Shown here: positions 46,016 to 57,969 of the stretch, piece after piece
How positions within the stretch are numbered: position 1 is the first letter of the stretch
How the letters are laid out: each line of letters starts with the position of its first letter
Assembly (NCBI RefSeq): GCF_009727055.1
Contig: NC_052359.1
Span: 8,920,584 to 8,984,583, forward strand
Reading direction: 5' to 3'
DNA: 64,000 nt
Source: Benincasa hispida
Lineage: Eukaryota; Streptophyta; Magnoliopsida; Cucurbitales; Cucurbitaceae
Translations under genes and position numbers: made by a program
Notes under the pieces: model-generated
Seen by the model: the letters and a program-made list of their open reading frames with translations, nothing else
What the model was told of the DNA's origin: nothing
Databases searched by the model: none

Positions 46016-47210
46016 ATCATCAACATATATCAGTACATACACTTTATCCTTATAGGAAGAAGTGTTCACATACACACATATGTCATAGGAACTTCTTTTA
46101 AATCCAATGTTAGGGATATACTCATTGAATCTTCTGTACCAGCACCTTGGTGACTGCTTAAGTCCACAGATAGACTTATTGAGTAGGTAGTAGAGATTTT
46201 CTTTTCCTTTAACTTCAAACCCTTTTGGTTGCATCATATAGATTCTCTCTTATAGGTGTTCATGTAAGAAAACAGTTTTTACATCTAATTGATCCAATTC
46301 CAAATTATCTTAAGCAACCAAAGATAGGAGAAGTCTTATTGAGGTTTTTTTACCACCGGAGAAATTTTTTTTGAGTAATCTATACCTTCTCTCTGTGTAA
46401 AGCTCTTTGCAACTAACTTTTCCTTATACCTAGGTTTTTATCACAAGATAGTTCTTCTTTGAGTTTGAAAATCCATTTAGAAGCTATTGACTTATATCCT
46501 TTAGGAAGAGGTGTTAGAGACTAGGTATTATTCACACTTAGTGAATGCATTTCCCCATTCATGGCTTCAATCCAACTCCTTGCATTAGAACCACTTGTGG
46601 CCTTTTCAAATGTTGTTGGTTTTTTATCAGTATGAGCTACTACAACATTAAGCACTAAGTTCATGTAATTCATTTCAGTATACCTGGTTGGAAGAGTAAT
46701 TATTCTCCTTTTCCTGTCCCTAACTAAGGCATATTGACTTAAATCAAGCTGAGTATTAATAGCTTCAACATGTTCCCCTATTTCTACCTCTTCTTCTTCT
46801 TCTGAATCTCTAGATAGGTTAAGTTCTGTTGGTTGCTTAGTGGGCAACAACACCTCAAATCCAGTGGTGGAGGAGTCAGTTTTATCCTCTGGTTTCTTTT
46901 ACTTTTGCATAAACATCTCTTCCTCTCTGAAAGTGATGTACCTACCGATAATGAATCTTTTCTCAACAGGATGCCACATTCTAAACCTTTGATTCCCTCA
47001 GTGAAGCCAACAAATATGCACTTAATAGATTTTTCCTTGAGTTTCCCTTTTTTTGGTGCACAAAACCCATACATCCAAGTACTCTTAGGTTATCTAGGTT
47101 AAGAGGGTGGTTGAACCATTTCTCTTCAAGGGTAAAACAAACTCTAGAGAAGTATGTGGGCAACTATTTAGGGTGCAGACAGTGTAAGCAGTAGTTTTTG
47201 CCCAAAATTT
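46005..47210 (-). pseudogene. E4 post-integrase linker and reverse transcriptase
   Basis: Minus strand, in sense: KFWAKTTAYTVCTLNSCPHT (47205 downwards), CMGFVHQKKGN, KCIFVGFTEGIKG, the acidic linker SRDSEEEEEVEIGEH, SNARSWIEAMNGEMHSL, KGYKSIASKWIFKLKE, QLDVKTVFLHEHL, YMMQPKGFEVKGKENLYYLL, KSICGLKQSPRCWYRRFNEY and VLIYVDDII at the left end, the reverse transcriptase active site. RNase H and the 3' LTR are missing: the frame stops right after YVDDII, where hAT sequence begins. Several frameshifts and stops. Confidence 0.85.
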
Positions 47211-49307
47211 TGAAGGAACTTTTATACAAGAGTACCTATGAGCGGAAGTGGATCTTTCCAAATCATTGTGACAGAATTTCCACATTTACATTCACATATA
47301 CAGATATGCATTAAACAACTCAATTACTGGCATGCTTTCAGATAAATAAACAAGAGAACAAGGGCTTACCAGTTGAAGACTTTCTTCAGAACAAATCTCG
47401 CTCTCACACAAACAGACTCTTTGCGCTCTCGCTAGAACGTCAGATAATCATTCAACAACACCCTGGTCGTCTACCACGAACGGCTTCGCACGAACAGTAG
47501 GAAATGGGGACGACACCACCACTCATAGCCCTTAGTATTCTCAGAGTGAGAATCGAAAGTGTGGGCTCTATTTGGATTTGGTGAGGAGAAAAGAATATCG
47601 TGCACAAAGATCAAGCAAGTGGGAGAAGGGAACAACTATCGTATAGTCAGGGTGCTTGATCGTTTTGGCGAGGTACACGATTGTGTAGGAAAAGCTAGGC
47701 GATCATCTATACGATCGTTTAGAAAAGTTTGGGCACTAAATGATCGTTTAGTAAACTATGAACGATCGTTTAGAGAAGCGGGCGTGCGGGTGAGTGATCG
47801 TTTAGTAAGATGTGAGCTGCTATCTTATAGGCTCTCAATTCACTAAGTGGTAGGATGCTAACAAATTAATCACGTGAATGCAAAATGAAAACCATTTTCA
47901 TTTTATTCTTTAGTTACGAAAACTGAATTGAATTTCCCACTAACGCATGGTTATGGAGAAAATGTCAGGCAATTATCTCATAACTGTCAAATTAATAAAA
48001 TAATAACTATAATCATATTATATTCATAACCTATAGTTTGATATCGTATATCAACCATAGTGTTTTCTCCTCTACTTGATATAAATCATATTTATATCCA
48101 ATTTCCTCCAAATTAATGTATCTCATACATTTAGTCAATCATATCATATATAATTAACCAGTTCAATTATATCATATATAATCGAACTTCCTCTTGTCAA
48201 TTTGAACATTTCAAATTGACCCAAAAACTTATTCTCAACTTGTATCCAAGCTACCAAGAGGATCTTATGGACCTATGGCTCGAAGCTCCAACAGTATGTG
48301 AATAGCTGACTAAATTCTTTAACCACGAGATCCACCATCTGTTAACTGCTAGGCATTCCACTAAAGACCGACAGTTGATCTCTTGTTACCATAGATATAT
48401 TTCTGTGTCCATCGGATATAACCAATCATCAGTACGATAACCCTTCATAGATGCTCGTAAGTACAGCTAGGCCAATTTATCGTGTTGCCCATGTAGTTAT
48501 ATCTTACTCCTTAAGTACCACTGATCCCTCTAATGAACAATACAACATAGTCCTGCTATATATGAACACCTCTCGGACTATGAGAAGGTGTGTGGTGTCA
48601 CATCGTTCAAGCCTCGGGATCAGCCCTTAAGGGAGCAATCTATCTACTTACCCCTACTTCAGGGAAGGAGTGAATTCCATCTTGTGTAGCTGAGTTCCCA
48701 GCTCCCGAATCAGACAAATCCCCAAAGTGGTAGGTTTGAGTCGGTAACCTGGCCACTCGCACCCATGCAAATCAAAGAACCGCCCTCAATGGTAGGAGTT
48801 CCTAACTCACTCAAGATTGAGGTCATGTTACCTATGGTCATCCTAGTGAAGTAAAGTCTCTGTCATGAACGACGTTATATAACAAGATGTTAACACTTTG
48901 TGGTCAGGTCTTATACAAACTCTTTGTATAAGACGCCCCCACTCGCATGTCCCCATATGAATGATCAGGATCATACCATCTGTGGCAAGTCACAACACTT
49001 GTAACCATTCCCCAAAGTGGGTTACATTCATAGCGTTACCAGGATAAGGTTCTCTCCTATATCCATATACTACAGACCATTTTGGTTATCACTTAAGACA
49101 TGATCCACTTGTATGTCACCACATACATGCTTAAGTTACATAATGACAACCAGGGATTTTAGTTTATTGGTTTGTGGTAAAGCAAATAAAACATCCAATG
49201 TGCAAAGTCATGTAGTGAAGAAACTATCATATATTATACAGCACAAGCGTTCGTACAAACTGTTTATAAACTACAAGACACGAGACTTTAGGGCATCATC
49301 CCCAACA
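47211..49307 (-). mobile_element. Copia solo LTR inserted in E4 integrase
   Basis: On the plus strand begins TGAAGGAACTTTTATAC and ends GGCATCATCCCCAACA; in sense TGTTGGGGATGATGCCC...GTTCCTTCA, 2097 bp. Flanks AATTT (47206-47210) and GATTT (49308-49312), a 4 of 5 match. Excision would restore the integrase frame as ...LDGKFWAKTT. Same family as the E2 LTRs. CGATCG motifs at 47630-47815 include four perfect CGATCG. The 95-codon frame at 47559-47846 is inside it. Confidence 0.88.
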
Positions 49308-49860
49308 GATTTTCCATCTAGAATTACATCAGATATTAGACACCTAACTCTTTCCATTATTGTTCTATTTAACCACTCAGCAACCTCATTTTTTTTAGGT
49401 GTATATCTCACAATTCTATGCCTTGTTATACCATTCTCAACTATAAAAAATCTATCAAAATCCTCATTACAAAATTCAAGCTCATTATCTATCCTAAAGT
49501 ACTTTAGCTTTTTAGATGTCTGAGTTTCTATCAAAATGTTCCACTCCGTGAACTTCCTAAATACCTAATCCTTAGTTTTTAAAAAATGTATCCAACTTTT
49601 CCTAGAAAAATCATCAGTTAGGGCTAGAAAATACCTTGAGCCACTTAGGCTTGGAGTTGGGGATGGTCCCCGCAAGTAAGAATGAACATAGTCAAGTATG
49701 CATTTGGTGGTATGCTGAGATTTTATGAAGCTTTGCTTAGTAGCTTTCCCTATTATGCAGTGTTCATAAAAGGAAGAGTGTTCACTGATATCTTTGGGCA
49801 TAATTCCTTGTTTAGACAGAGCTTGCATCTCTTTAGTATTGATGTGTGACAATCTTTTGT
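49308..49860 (-). pseudogene. E4 integrase core
   Basis: Minus strand, in sense: LSHINTKEMQALSKQGIMPK and YEHCIIGKATKQSF (HHCC region, one Cys kept), then DYVHSYLRGPSPTPSLSGSR with the first catalytic Asp lost or displaced, FLALTDDFSRKSWIHFLKTK, FRIDNELEFCNEDFDRFF (second Asp), RYTPKKNEVAEWLNRTIMER (third catalytic residue, the Glu of AEW) and VRCLISDVILDGK before the solo LTR. One break at about 49560. Confidence 0.85.
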
Positions 49861-50330
49861 GTCATAAGTCTGCTTCTATCAAGGCTATTATAAAAGTAGC
49901 ATAGGCTCCCTTTATCATTTCCACTCTTCTAACAATACAGAGGTCATTGACCTTCTCACTAAGCAAGACCACCTTAGAATCCTTTATAACTTCTAGGATC
50001 CCATTCTTTCCACTGCATTCACACCCTATTAAGTCTAAAATACCTAGAGATATAAGGTTCTTTTTGAGTAAAGGCACATGTCTAACATTTCTAAGAAGCT
50101 TGATTGATCCATCTTTTAGCTTTAGGACATTGAACCTATTCCCTTGATTTTACAAGCTTCATTGTTGCCCATGTACACAAATTCTTCATCTAAATCCTTG
50201 TAGGTGTTGAATCAGGGTCTGAAATTTGTCATATGATAGGTACAACCAGAGTCTAGTACCCAATCATGTTTCCCTAAAGGGCTTACATGGTTGGTTTTAT
50301 TACTTGTAAAGGATAAAGCATCATAGTAGA
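49861..50330 (-). pseudogene. E4 protease and pre-integrase
   Basis: Minus strand, in sense: HVSPLGKHDWVLDSGCTYHM (protease D-S-G), YMGNNEACKIKGIGSM, a frameshift, then LLKKNLISLGILDLIGCECS and LSEKVNDLCIVRRVEMI. The protease would cut the polyprotein. A relative of this segment stands alone on the plus strand at 10371-10770. Confidence 0.8.
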
Positions 50331-51138
50331 AATATGAGCCTTCACTCACAGAAGATTCAGGTTGTTTCCCTTTCTGGTCTTTTTATTTTTCTTGATTCTT
50401 CCTTTTTGAACTATAGCAATCTCTCATGAGATGTACCTTCTTCTTGCAGTAGTTGCACCTCGGTTTAGTTTTAGGTTTATGTTCTTCACTAGGTTGTTGT
50501 TTGCCCCTTTTAGACTGATTCTATTTGTTTTTGCCTTTTATAAACAATCCCTCTGCATTTGGTTGTTCCTTCTTGGTGACTTGAAGCTCTAATTCTCTAG
50601 TCCTTAATATTGAAATAATGGCGTCAGTAGCAATTGACTCTCTGCCATATTTAAAGAAATTTTCACCTCCTTATAGGCTTCGAGTAGTGAATTTAATAGG
50701 ACATAGGCTTCATTTTCATCACCTATCTACTCACCGAGGCTCTTGAACTCAGAAACTATCTTCTTAAACTCATCCTGATTATCTATGAGAGTTTTGGCAG
50801 AATTCATCTTGAATGTGAAGAATTTTTTCCGTAGAAACATCTTGTTTGGGAGATCTTTTGTGGCAAAGAGACCTTTCAGCTTTGTCCACATCTTATAGGC
50901 AGTGTCTTGGTCAAATACTTGCCTTAAGATGCTATCACTAAGGTTGAGAACCAATGTTCTATAGGCTGCTAGTTCCATGTCTTCTTTTTCTTAAGTTGTA
51001 ATCGTAGTATGTAGAATGGATGGATCCAATAGGGCCTTGTGAGCTTCCTGTTGTTCAAGAATAGCCCTAATTTTGGCTTTCCATAAGCCAAAATCACCCT
51101 TCCATCAAATTTCTCTATCTCAAACCTTGTTATTGCCA
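50331..51138 (-). pseudogene. E4 gag
   Basis: Minus strand. The start is ATG at about 51138: MAITRFEIEKFDGR, then after a frameshift MELAAYRTLVLNLSDSILRQ, DTAYKMWTKLKGLFATKDLP and NQDEFKKIVSEFKSLGE (50978-50727), the UBN2-type copia gag body. The zinc knuckle CNYCKKKVHLMRDC (CX2CX4HX4C) is at about 50460-50418, with the basic tail SSKRKNQEK. Gag packages the element RNA. Frameshifts fall near 51080, 50700 and 50640. Confidence 0.85.
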
Positions 51139-51226
51139 TCTATAATCTAAAACTCACTTGAACTTACCAAGATTTGTCTTCTTGATTATCTTGATGCTCC
51201 AAGAAAGCTTGTTGGATGATCTTTCT

Positions 51227-51238
51227 GCTATGATACCA
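51227..51238 (-). other. E4 primer binding site
   Basis: GCTATGATACCA is the complement of TGGTATCATAGC, one base from the standard copia primer site. It lies ~90 bp upstream (in sense) of the gag ATG and four bases from the LTR edge. Confidence 0.85.
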
Positions 51239-51242
51239 GTTT

Positions 51243-51725
51243 TGTTGGGTTGTTTTGCTATTTGTAGACCCAAAATGAACAATGAAGTCTGATGTAGAAA
51301 AGGCCTAAGTGAAGAATGTTGGTGAAGAACTTGCCAAACCATGTTGATAAACTTATTAGCTCACACGTGTAGGGTTGATGCTTCATTCTTCAAATCAAAT
51401 TTGAGGATAGAGCTTCATTTTGGTAAAAAATTCTTTTTCTCCTCTTACACCTATTTCTTTATGTTTTTCTCTTGTTCTTATTCTCTTGAACGTTTCTTGC
51501 ATAACAATGTTCATTGTTTATTTGCAAGGATGAATTCATAAAGCACACAAGTAAAAAATGAAGGGAAGAAGAAGGAAAAACACAAATGTTCGTGGTTCGG
51601 CTAAGATAGAGCTTACATCCACGGGAAGAAGCTTTTTAAGAATCATAGATACGGGTTTTACAACTTTTATAGTTTAGTTTTTGCATGCATATGAAAATTT
51701 GATCTCATCTGATATTTATATCTTA
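51243..51725 (-). mobile_element. E4 5' LTR, outer boundary uncertain
   Basis: The inner edge TGTTGGGTTGTTTTGC is clear. The stretch includes TTCGTGGTTCGGCTAAG near 51590, a phrase I recall from copia LTR/leader regions. The outer end is not fixed; no matching 3' LTR is present because E4 is truncated in reverse transcriptase. A TATA-like box was not looked for further. Confidence 0.5.
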
Positions 51726-51807
51726 TTTTAGCCAGTTACATGAGATGTAAAACTAACCTTTGTAATTTGTTGAAAATTTTTGAGTCATTGGATTCATTCC
51801 TTTCACC

Positions 51808-52470
51808 CACCATTTTCAACTTAACCCTCGTTCTCGCCATTTTCATGCTTCATGCTTCACGATCCCATTTTCGTTTTGCCCTCGATTATTTATTTATTTC
51901 AACACTCTTTAGATTCCTAATAATCCTAATTACATTTCAACCTTTCAAACAACCCCTTAAATTTTTTAGAGGATGTTTGGAGCATGGATTAATTATAAGT
52001 TAGAGAATCGTATGTATGTCGGTTTTCCAAGTTTAGAATTGACATATTTAAATAAGTTGGTTCATTTTTCTTTATTTGAAAACAACTCTTATAGTTATAT
52101 ATTTTTTTTCTTTCAAACACTTAGAGACTATTTTGGGGCCCGTGATTGAATGGGTTTGTAATATTATTTAATCCAAAGTCCATGTTTGGATTGAGTGTTT
52201 TGGGCTCAATCTGTAATACCAAACTCATTCCATGCCCACGGTTTTCAACTTAACCCTCTTTCTCACCATTTTCATGCTTCATAATCCCATTTTCATTTCG
52301 CCCTTGATTCCTTACTTATTCCAACACCCTTTAGATTTTAATAATCTTGATTACATTTCAACTTCTCAAACAACTCTTTAAATTTTTAGAGGATGTTTGG
52401 ATCATGGATTAAGTATAAGTTAGAGAATGGTATGTATGTAGGTATGCCAAGTTTAGATTTGGCATATTGG
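51808..52470 (+). repeat. Imperfect tandem duplication of a dispersed repeat
   Basis: A ~235 bp unit occurs at 51808-52046 and 52240-52470 (CCATTTTCATGCTTCA, CCCATTTTCNTTTNGCCC, AGAGGATGTTTGGANCATGG, AAGTTAGAGAATNGTATGTATG). Between them, 52043-52165 matches the segment at 26094-26214. The GGATGTTTGGNNCATGGATTAA ends suggest a miniature element, but clean terminal repeats were not found. Confidence 0.7.
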
Positions 52471-52655
52471 TGAACCAAACTGGAGATGTTGACTAAGAAA
52501 GCTAAGCAGGCAAGTACAAAACGGACAAAATGCACATACTCAATGTTCCCCTCCCTCGTAACCTCAGTCGAGCGTCTTCAAACCTCTAGCTCGATCGAGA
52601 AATCCCCAAGGCCCAACATAGTTTTTCTAAATCCAAACTTCCTAAATGACCAATA

Positions 52656-53055
52656 TGTTGTTAAATTGGGGAGCACAATGGAACACGAATATGGATAAAA
52701 TATAATATAATAATAATAATAATATATAATATATAATATAAATAAATAACAAAAGAACGTAAAAGAATATAAAAAATACATAGATATAAAATAAATAACG
52801 TAAAGAAAATAAAGAAAATAAGAAAATCGTGAAATCATGAAATCATGAAATTTTCTCTAAATTTTTCTCCAAGAGTTTGGATTTCTCATCAATCTTCACC
52901 ATCCTACAAAATGCATAAATTACCACTATTTATAAAAGAATTGGCAAGCTTTTAGGACACTAACCATATATAAATTTGTGACACATGGGGTAACATGTTT
53001 AAGGATACATGGTCCTTTTTGGGATGGACATCTATCTTCTATAATATTTATAATA
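52656..53055 (-). mobile_element. E5 3' LTR
   Basis: On the plus strand begins TGTTGTTAAATTGGGGAGC and ends TTATAATA, next to the polypurine tract. The first ~130 bp match 57693-57806 (GGGGAGCACAA, GGAACACG, the AATAATAATATATAAT run, ATAAATAACAAAAGAA), the other LTR of the same element. About 400 bp. Confidence 0.75.
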
Positions 53056-53064
53056 CTCCCCCTT
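53056..53064 (-). other. E5 polypurine tract
   Basis: CTCCCCCTT, i.e. AAGGGGGAG in sense, abutting the 3' LTR. Confidence 0.75.
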
Positions 53065-53071
53065 ATATGTC

Positions 53072-53072
<1 letters not shown>

Positions 53073-53106
<34 letters not shown>
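53073..53106. repeat. AT dinucleotide microsatellite
   Basis: About 17 AT units, just inside the polypurine tract of E5. Confidence 0.9.
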
Positions 53107-53113
<7 letters not shown>

Positions 53114-53329
53114 GCCTCGTTAAATCTTACTAGGAAAAAACCCAATGGGAAAAAATCTTAGTGGAGGAAAAGAGTACATATTTCATATAATCTAATAATT
53201 CTAAAAGAATATAATATATTTGTTCCATCTTATGGAAATATCACTTGAGATCTCCGAGTCACCGCATTCCAATGTTGTGCACCAATTTTTCAAAGGTTGT
53301 TGTAGGTAATGACTTTATAAATAAATCTA

Positions 53330-54620
53330 CCAGATTATCCTTCGAACAAATTCATTGTACAATGATGTCATCATTTTCTTCAAGATCATGAATGTAGAAA
53401 AACTCTGGTGAAATATATTTTGTTCTATCTCCTTCAATATATCCTCCTTTGATTTGAGATATGCATGTTGTGTTGTCTTCGTATAATATTAGAAGATTTT
53501 TACTAGAAGACAAATCAAATGTTTCACAAACGTGTTGAGTCATTGATCTTAGCCATACACATTCTCAACTAGCCTAATGATTTTCAAGAATTTCAACATG
53601 ATTTGAGGAAGTGATTGTTATGGTCTATTTCACCGATCACCATGATATAATAGTTCCCCTACACGTGAACAGATAACCTGTTGGAGATCTAGCTTTGTGT
53701 GGATCAGATAAATATCAAGAATTTGCATAACCAACTAGATAAAAATTTGATTTATTTGAATAAAACAAAACCATGTCGATCGTTCCTCAGAGATAATGGA
53801 GTATATGCTTAATTTCGTTCCAATGTCTTTTTGTTGAAGAAGAACTATATTTAGCTAATAAATTTACTGAAAATGCAATATCTGGTCTTGTATTATTAGT
53901 AAAATACATAAGTGTACCAATTACACTAAGATATAGTACTTCAGTACCATGTAGTTCTTCATTATCATCTCGAGGTCGAAATATATCTTTCCTCACATCT
54001 AATGAATGAACTTCCATTGGAATGTTCAATAGATGTGCTTTGTCCATATAAAATCTTTTCAAAATTTTTCCTGTATGTTGACTGATGAATAAATATCCCA
54101 ACTGCTAAATGCTCAATTTGCAAACCAACGCAAAAATTTGTTTTTCCGAGATCTTTCGTCTCAAATTCTTTCTTGAGATATTCTATTGCCTTTAAAAGCT
54201 CTTCAGGAATTCCAATTATATTTAAATCATCAATATATACAATTATAATAACAAAACCTGACTGTGATTTTTTATAAAAATACACGGACATATTGGATTA
54301 TTTTGATATCCATTTTTCAACAAATACCCCCTCAGACGATTGTACCTCATTCATCCTAATTGTTTCAATCTATATAATGATCTCTGTAACTTTATTGAAT
54401 ATAATTCCCGAGAATTTGATTAATATGTTTTAGGTATCTTAAATCCTTCTAGGATTATCATATAAATATCATTATCAAGAGATCCATATAAGTATGTTGT
54501 GACTACATCCATAAGATGCATGTTCAGACTTTCATAAAGAGCCAGATTAATTAAATATCTTAATGTAATTGCATCCATCACCAGAGAATACATCTCCTCG
54601 TAATCCATATCAGGTCTTTA
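53330..54620 (-). pseudogene. E5 reverse transcriptase and RNase H
   Basis: Minus strand, in sense: MDYEEMYSLVMDAITLRYLI, LNMHLMDVVTTYLYGSLDND (54608-54420), VIIIVYIDDLNIIG (YIDD active site, near 54240), LKKEFETKDLGKTNFCVGLQ, IGTLMYFTNNTRPDIAFSVN, LLAKYSSSSTKRHWNEIKHI (53930-53790), and RNase H with LYEDNTTCISQIKGGYIEGD, TKYISPEFFYIHDLEEN (53543-53352). Stops and frameshifts separate the blocks, including one between the fragments at 54300-54420. The order is normal for copia pol. Confidence 0.88.
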
Positions 54621-56200
54621 TGAAGAACCTTGTGTAACTAGTCTTGCTTTATATCTTGTGACCTCGTTATTTTCATTTCATTTTCTTACAAATATCCATT
54701 TGTATCCTACAAGTTTGACTTCTAGTGTTCAAACTATTAGTCCAAAAACCTAATGTTTTTAAAGTGAGTTTAATTCTGCCTCGATTGCTTCTTTCCACTG
54801 AAACCAATATTTTCTATGTCGACATTCTTCAACAGATTTTGATTCAGAATCCTCATTTTCAAACATAATATCAAGAGCAATATTATACGCAGAAATGTTG
54901 TCAATAACTTCATGAGTCCGGCTCCATCCTTTTCCTGTCATAACATAGTTTATTGAAATCTCATTATGATCTTTAGGTATTTCACCTTCCTAGTCATGTC
55001 ATGAATTTCTTCATGGATATTTACATCCTCAACCATGTCTTCTTGACTATTAATTATGTTTTTTTTTTGAGGATTTTTACTCTAGAACCCACTGGTCTAC
55101 CACATTTCTGGCGTGTTCTAGACTCATTAATGACAACTTGCTGTGTTAGAATATCAATTTTCGATGGAACATTTGCAGATGATATATATGATTTAGTTAC
55201 ATTTTTTACATCTATAAATGTATCTGGTAATTGATTTGCTACATTTTGTAAATGAATTATCTTCTTAACTTCAAGTTCACATTGATCTATATGGAGATCT
55301 AAATGAGATAATAACGATGCATTCCATATAATTTCTTTTTCCAACTTCTTCATTCCTCCCCTAATGTTGAAAAAATTTTCTCATTAAAATGACAATCAAC
55401 AAATCGTTCAATAAATAGATGCTCCATCAGGGGTTCAAGATATTTACTCATTGATGAGGAATCATATCCAATATATATTCATAACCTCCTTTGGGGACCC
55501 ATCTTAGTACATTATAGTGGAGCAATTAGAATATATACTACACATCTATAAATTCTCATATGGGAAATATTTGGCTCATGGCCATAAGCTAAGTGAGTAC
55601 TTATGATAAGATACTGGCCTAATGCGTACAAGTGACACTGCATACAAAATATCATGTCCCCATACAAATGTAGGAAGTTTAGCTCTCATAAGAAATGGTC
55701 TAGCAATTAACTGCAAACGTTTTATGAATGATTATGCTAAATCATTTATGAATGAACATGAGCTATGGGATGTTCAACCCTTATCCCAATTGACATACAA
55801 TAATTATCAAAAGCTTTCGACTTGATAATAAGCACATGTGTAACCATCTGCTGGATGCATCTATTAATACCATAAAATATCTAAATGGTCCTCTTGGTGG
55901 GTTAATAGGTCCATATATATTACCATGAATTCATTGTAAAAATGTAGGTGATTCAATCCCCACTTTGACTAGTAATGGTCTAATGATTAATTTTGTCTTG
56001 AGAGTAAGTATCACATGATAATTCATTAGATTGAAAAATCTTCTGGCTCTTCAATGGGTGCTCATTTGAATTCTCAATAATTCTTCTCATCATTCTAGAT
56101 CCTTGATGACCTAATTTATCATACCAAATTGTAAATATGTCTGAATTCATGAACTTTAGGTTCATTGTTGCGCATGCAACTCTTCTAGTATACATTTTTC
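54621..56200 (-). pseudogene. E5 integrase C-terminus, linker and pre-integrase
   Basis: Minus strand, in sense: FTIWYDKLGHQGSRMMRRII (pre-integrase, 56130-56070), then after a large gap YGDMIFCMQ, TAYHKYS-like remnants, AYGHEPNISHMRIYRC, PLMEHLFIERFVDCHFNEKI and IFSTLGEE (55600-55350), the conserved post-integrase region. The linker follows: KKLEKEIIWNASLLSHLDLH, DTFIDVKNVTKSYISSANVP, SRTRQKCGRPVGSR, and EECRHRKYWFQWKEAIEAEL (54830-54760). The catalytic integrase core between 55600 and 56000 is largely deleted. Confidence 0.8.
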
Positions 56201-57680
56201 ATATGAGACAATAGATATGATATAAAAACACTTCATATTATTTTTTCTACCAGTCTCGAGATGATAACCATTGCAACGTTTATCTTTAAAACTAAGTAGA
56301 TTTCTCTTTGATTGACACAATGCATTGTCAATTGTAAATTTATTTTGTTCCTCTAGGCAAATAATATTTGCTTTTCCAAATCCTTCAATTAGGTTTGCAG
56401 AACCTGATATTGTATTTACTTTTTTGCCTCCAACATTGTCAATTTGGAAAAATACTTTCTACTTATAAGTATTGTATGTGTAGTTGCACTGTCTGCCAAA
56501 CATAGATCTTCATTGCTTATTTTTTAATCACTCAACATATAAAAATGATCCAGGTTTTTTCATGAAAAGAAAATAATTACAATAAAAAAAAAAGACTTGG
56601 AATATACAAAATTTAGCATTAACCAAGGAAAAAACATAAAAATAAAAAACGGACAACATTAATACTAAATATTTTCAAAATCAAAAGAAACGCTTGTTAT
56701 GCCTTCAATTGTGTCAATTTTCTCTTTAGGAGATTTGAAAAAAATGTGTCACATCCAAATCCGTTACGTTAGATGAGGAAAATATCTCATTATCCTGGTA
56801 TGCAAAATTTGTTTTCACATTTTTCCCTTTTTTCTTCAAGGAGGCTTGATAGAGATCAATTAAGTGTGTTTACGTACGAAGGTCAATGACCAATGCCTAG
56901 TCATTCCACATTATAAGCATTTATTTTCAACACTTTTTGAACTCTTATCTTGTAGAGCTTTTCCTTTGTGATCATCATTTTGTGTAGTTCTTTTGAAATA
57001 AAATAATTATTATTTCTTCCTTTTTCACGGTCACGACCTCGACCATGACTTCAGTCTCGACCACAATTATTAAAATTCACAGTATTCACTTCAGGGAATG
57101 TTGTTCCAATTGGTCGAGATTCATGATTTTTCATCCACGATTATCAAAATTTACAACATTTATTTCAAAGAATATTGTTGCTCTAGTTGGCTAAGATTCA
57201 TATTTTTTTTAATCAATAACTCGTTATTTCATTGAGCCACGAGAAGACATCAAATGAATGCATAATACTTTTAAATTATTTCTTTCGATATTGCTACTAC
57301 AGGAGCATATCCGAAATGTAGAAAAATGTCTTCACTAACATATTGATTTAACATTTTGGAACCTCAAGTACATCCATTTACGAAGAGCTTTAGGACAATT
57401 TTTTTTTTTCTGATGATCACAGTTTTATGGCATCTCGGTGTTTTTCGGCATCAAGCACAAGCACTCATGACAAATAATTATTACCATTAATATCAACTGC
57501 TACAAATTCTAATTTTATAATATTTTTCATTATAACACTATTACAAAATATTGTATTTATATTAGAAATTTAATATATATCAAATACGTAAAATAACATT
57601 TAATTTATTAATTATAACAAAGAAAGAAAAACTGACATACATTTAGTACCTACTTTTAGCGGGAAAAATGATAGGAGCTT
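56201..57680 (-). pseudogene. E5 gag and protease remnants
   Basis: Minus strand, in sense: SHGRGRDREKGRNNNYF (57050-57000), a Gly/Arg-rich gag tail, then a degenerate zinc knuckle region near 56920-56880 (NVEXLGIGH equivalents, cysteines mostly lost), and GKNVKTNFAYQDNEIFSSSN (56825-56760). Upstream gag to 57680 is reduced to short frames. A ~75 bp unit in the Gly/Arg part is duplicated (57075-57110 against 57145-57200: TTCACTTCAGGGAATGTTGTT against TTTATTTCAAAGAATATTGTT). Confidence 0.7.
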
Positions 57681-57806
57681 GTGTTGATAACGTGTTGTAA
57701 AATTGGGGAGCACAACGGAACACGGATATGGAGAAAATATAACATAATAATAATATATAATATAAATAAATAACAAAAGAATATAAAAGAGTATAAAAAT
57801 GTATAG
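57681..57806 (-). mobile_element. E5 primer-site region and truncated 5' LTR
   Basis: GTGTTGATAACGTG (sense CACGTTATCAACAC) precedes the LTR edge TGTTGTAAAATTGGGGAGC at about 57693. I recall TTATCA(A/G)CAC-type primer sites in some plant copia elements. The LTR matches 52656-52790 but stops at ~57806, so about 285 bp of the 5' LTR, including its promoter end, are gone. Confidence 0.65.
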
Positions 57807-57969
57807 ATTTTAAAAGAGCTTATGTCTATCGGTGTTACCAACATTTTCTTTTAGTCGTCAACAATATAGTTGGGTGGAGATCCGAACAAAATCTTTTAGT
57901 GTATATATAGATAGAGAGAAATTTTCATAGATAGGAAAAATGTCAAACTATTTACAGAAATAGCAAAAA

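Noticed and set aside
49113..49523. 136-codon plus-strand frame
   Set aside because: Shadow spanning the end of the solo LTR and the antisense integrase.
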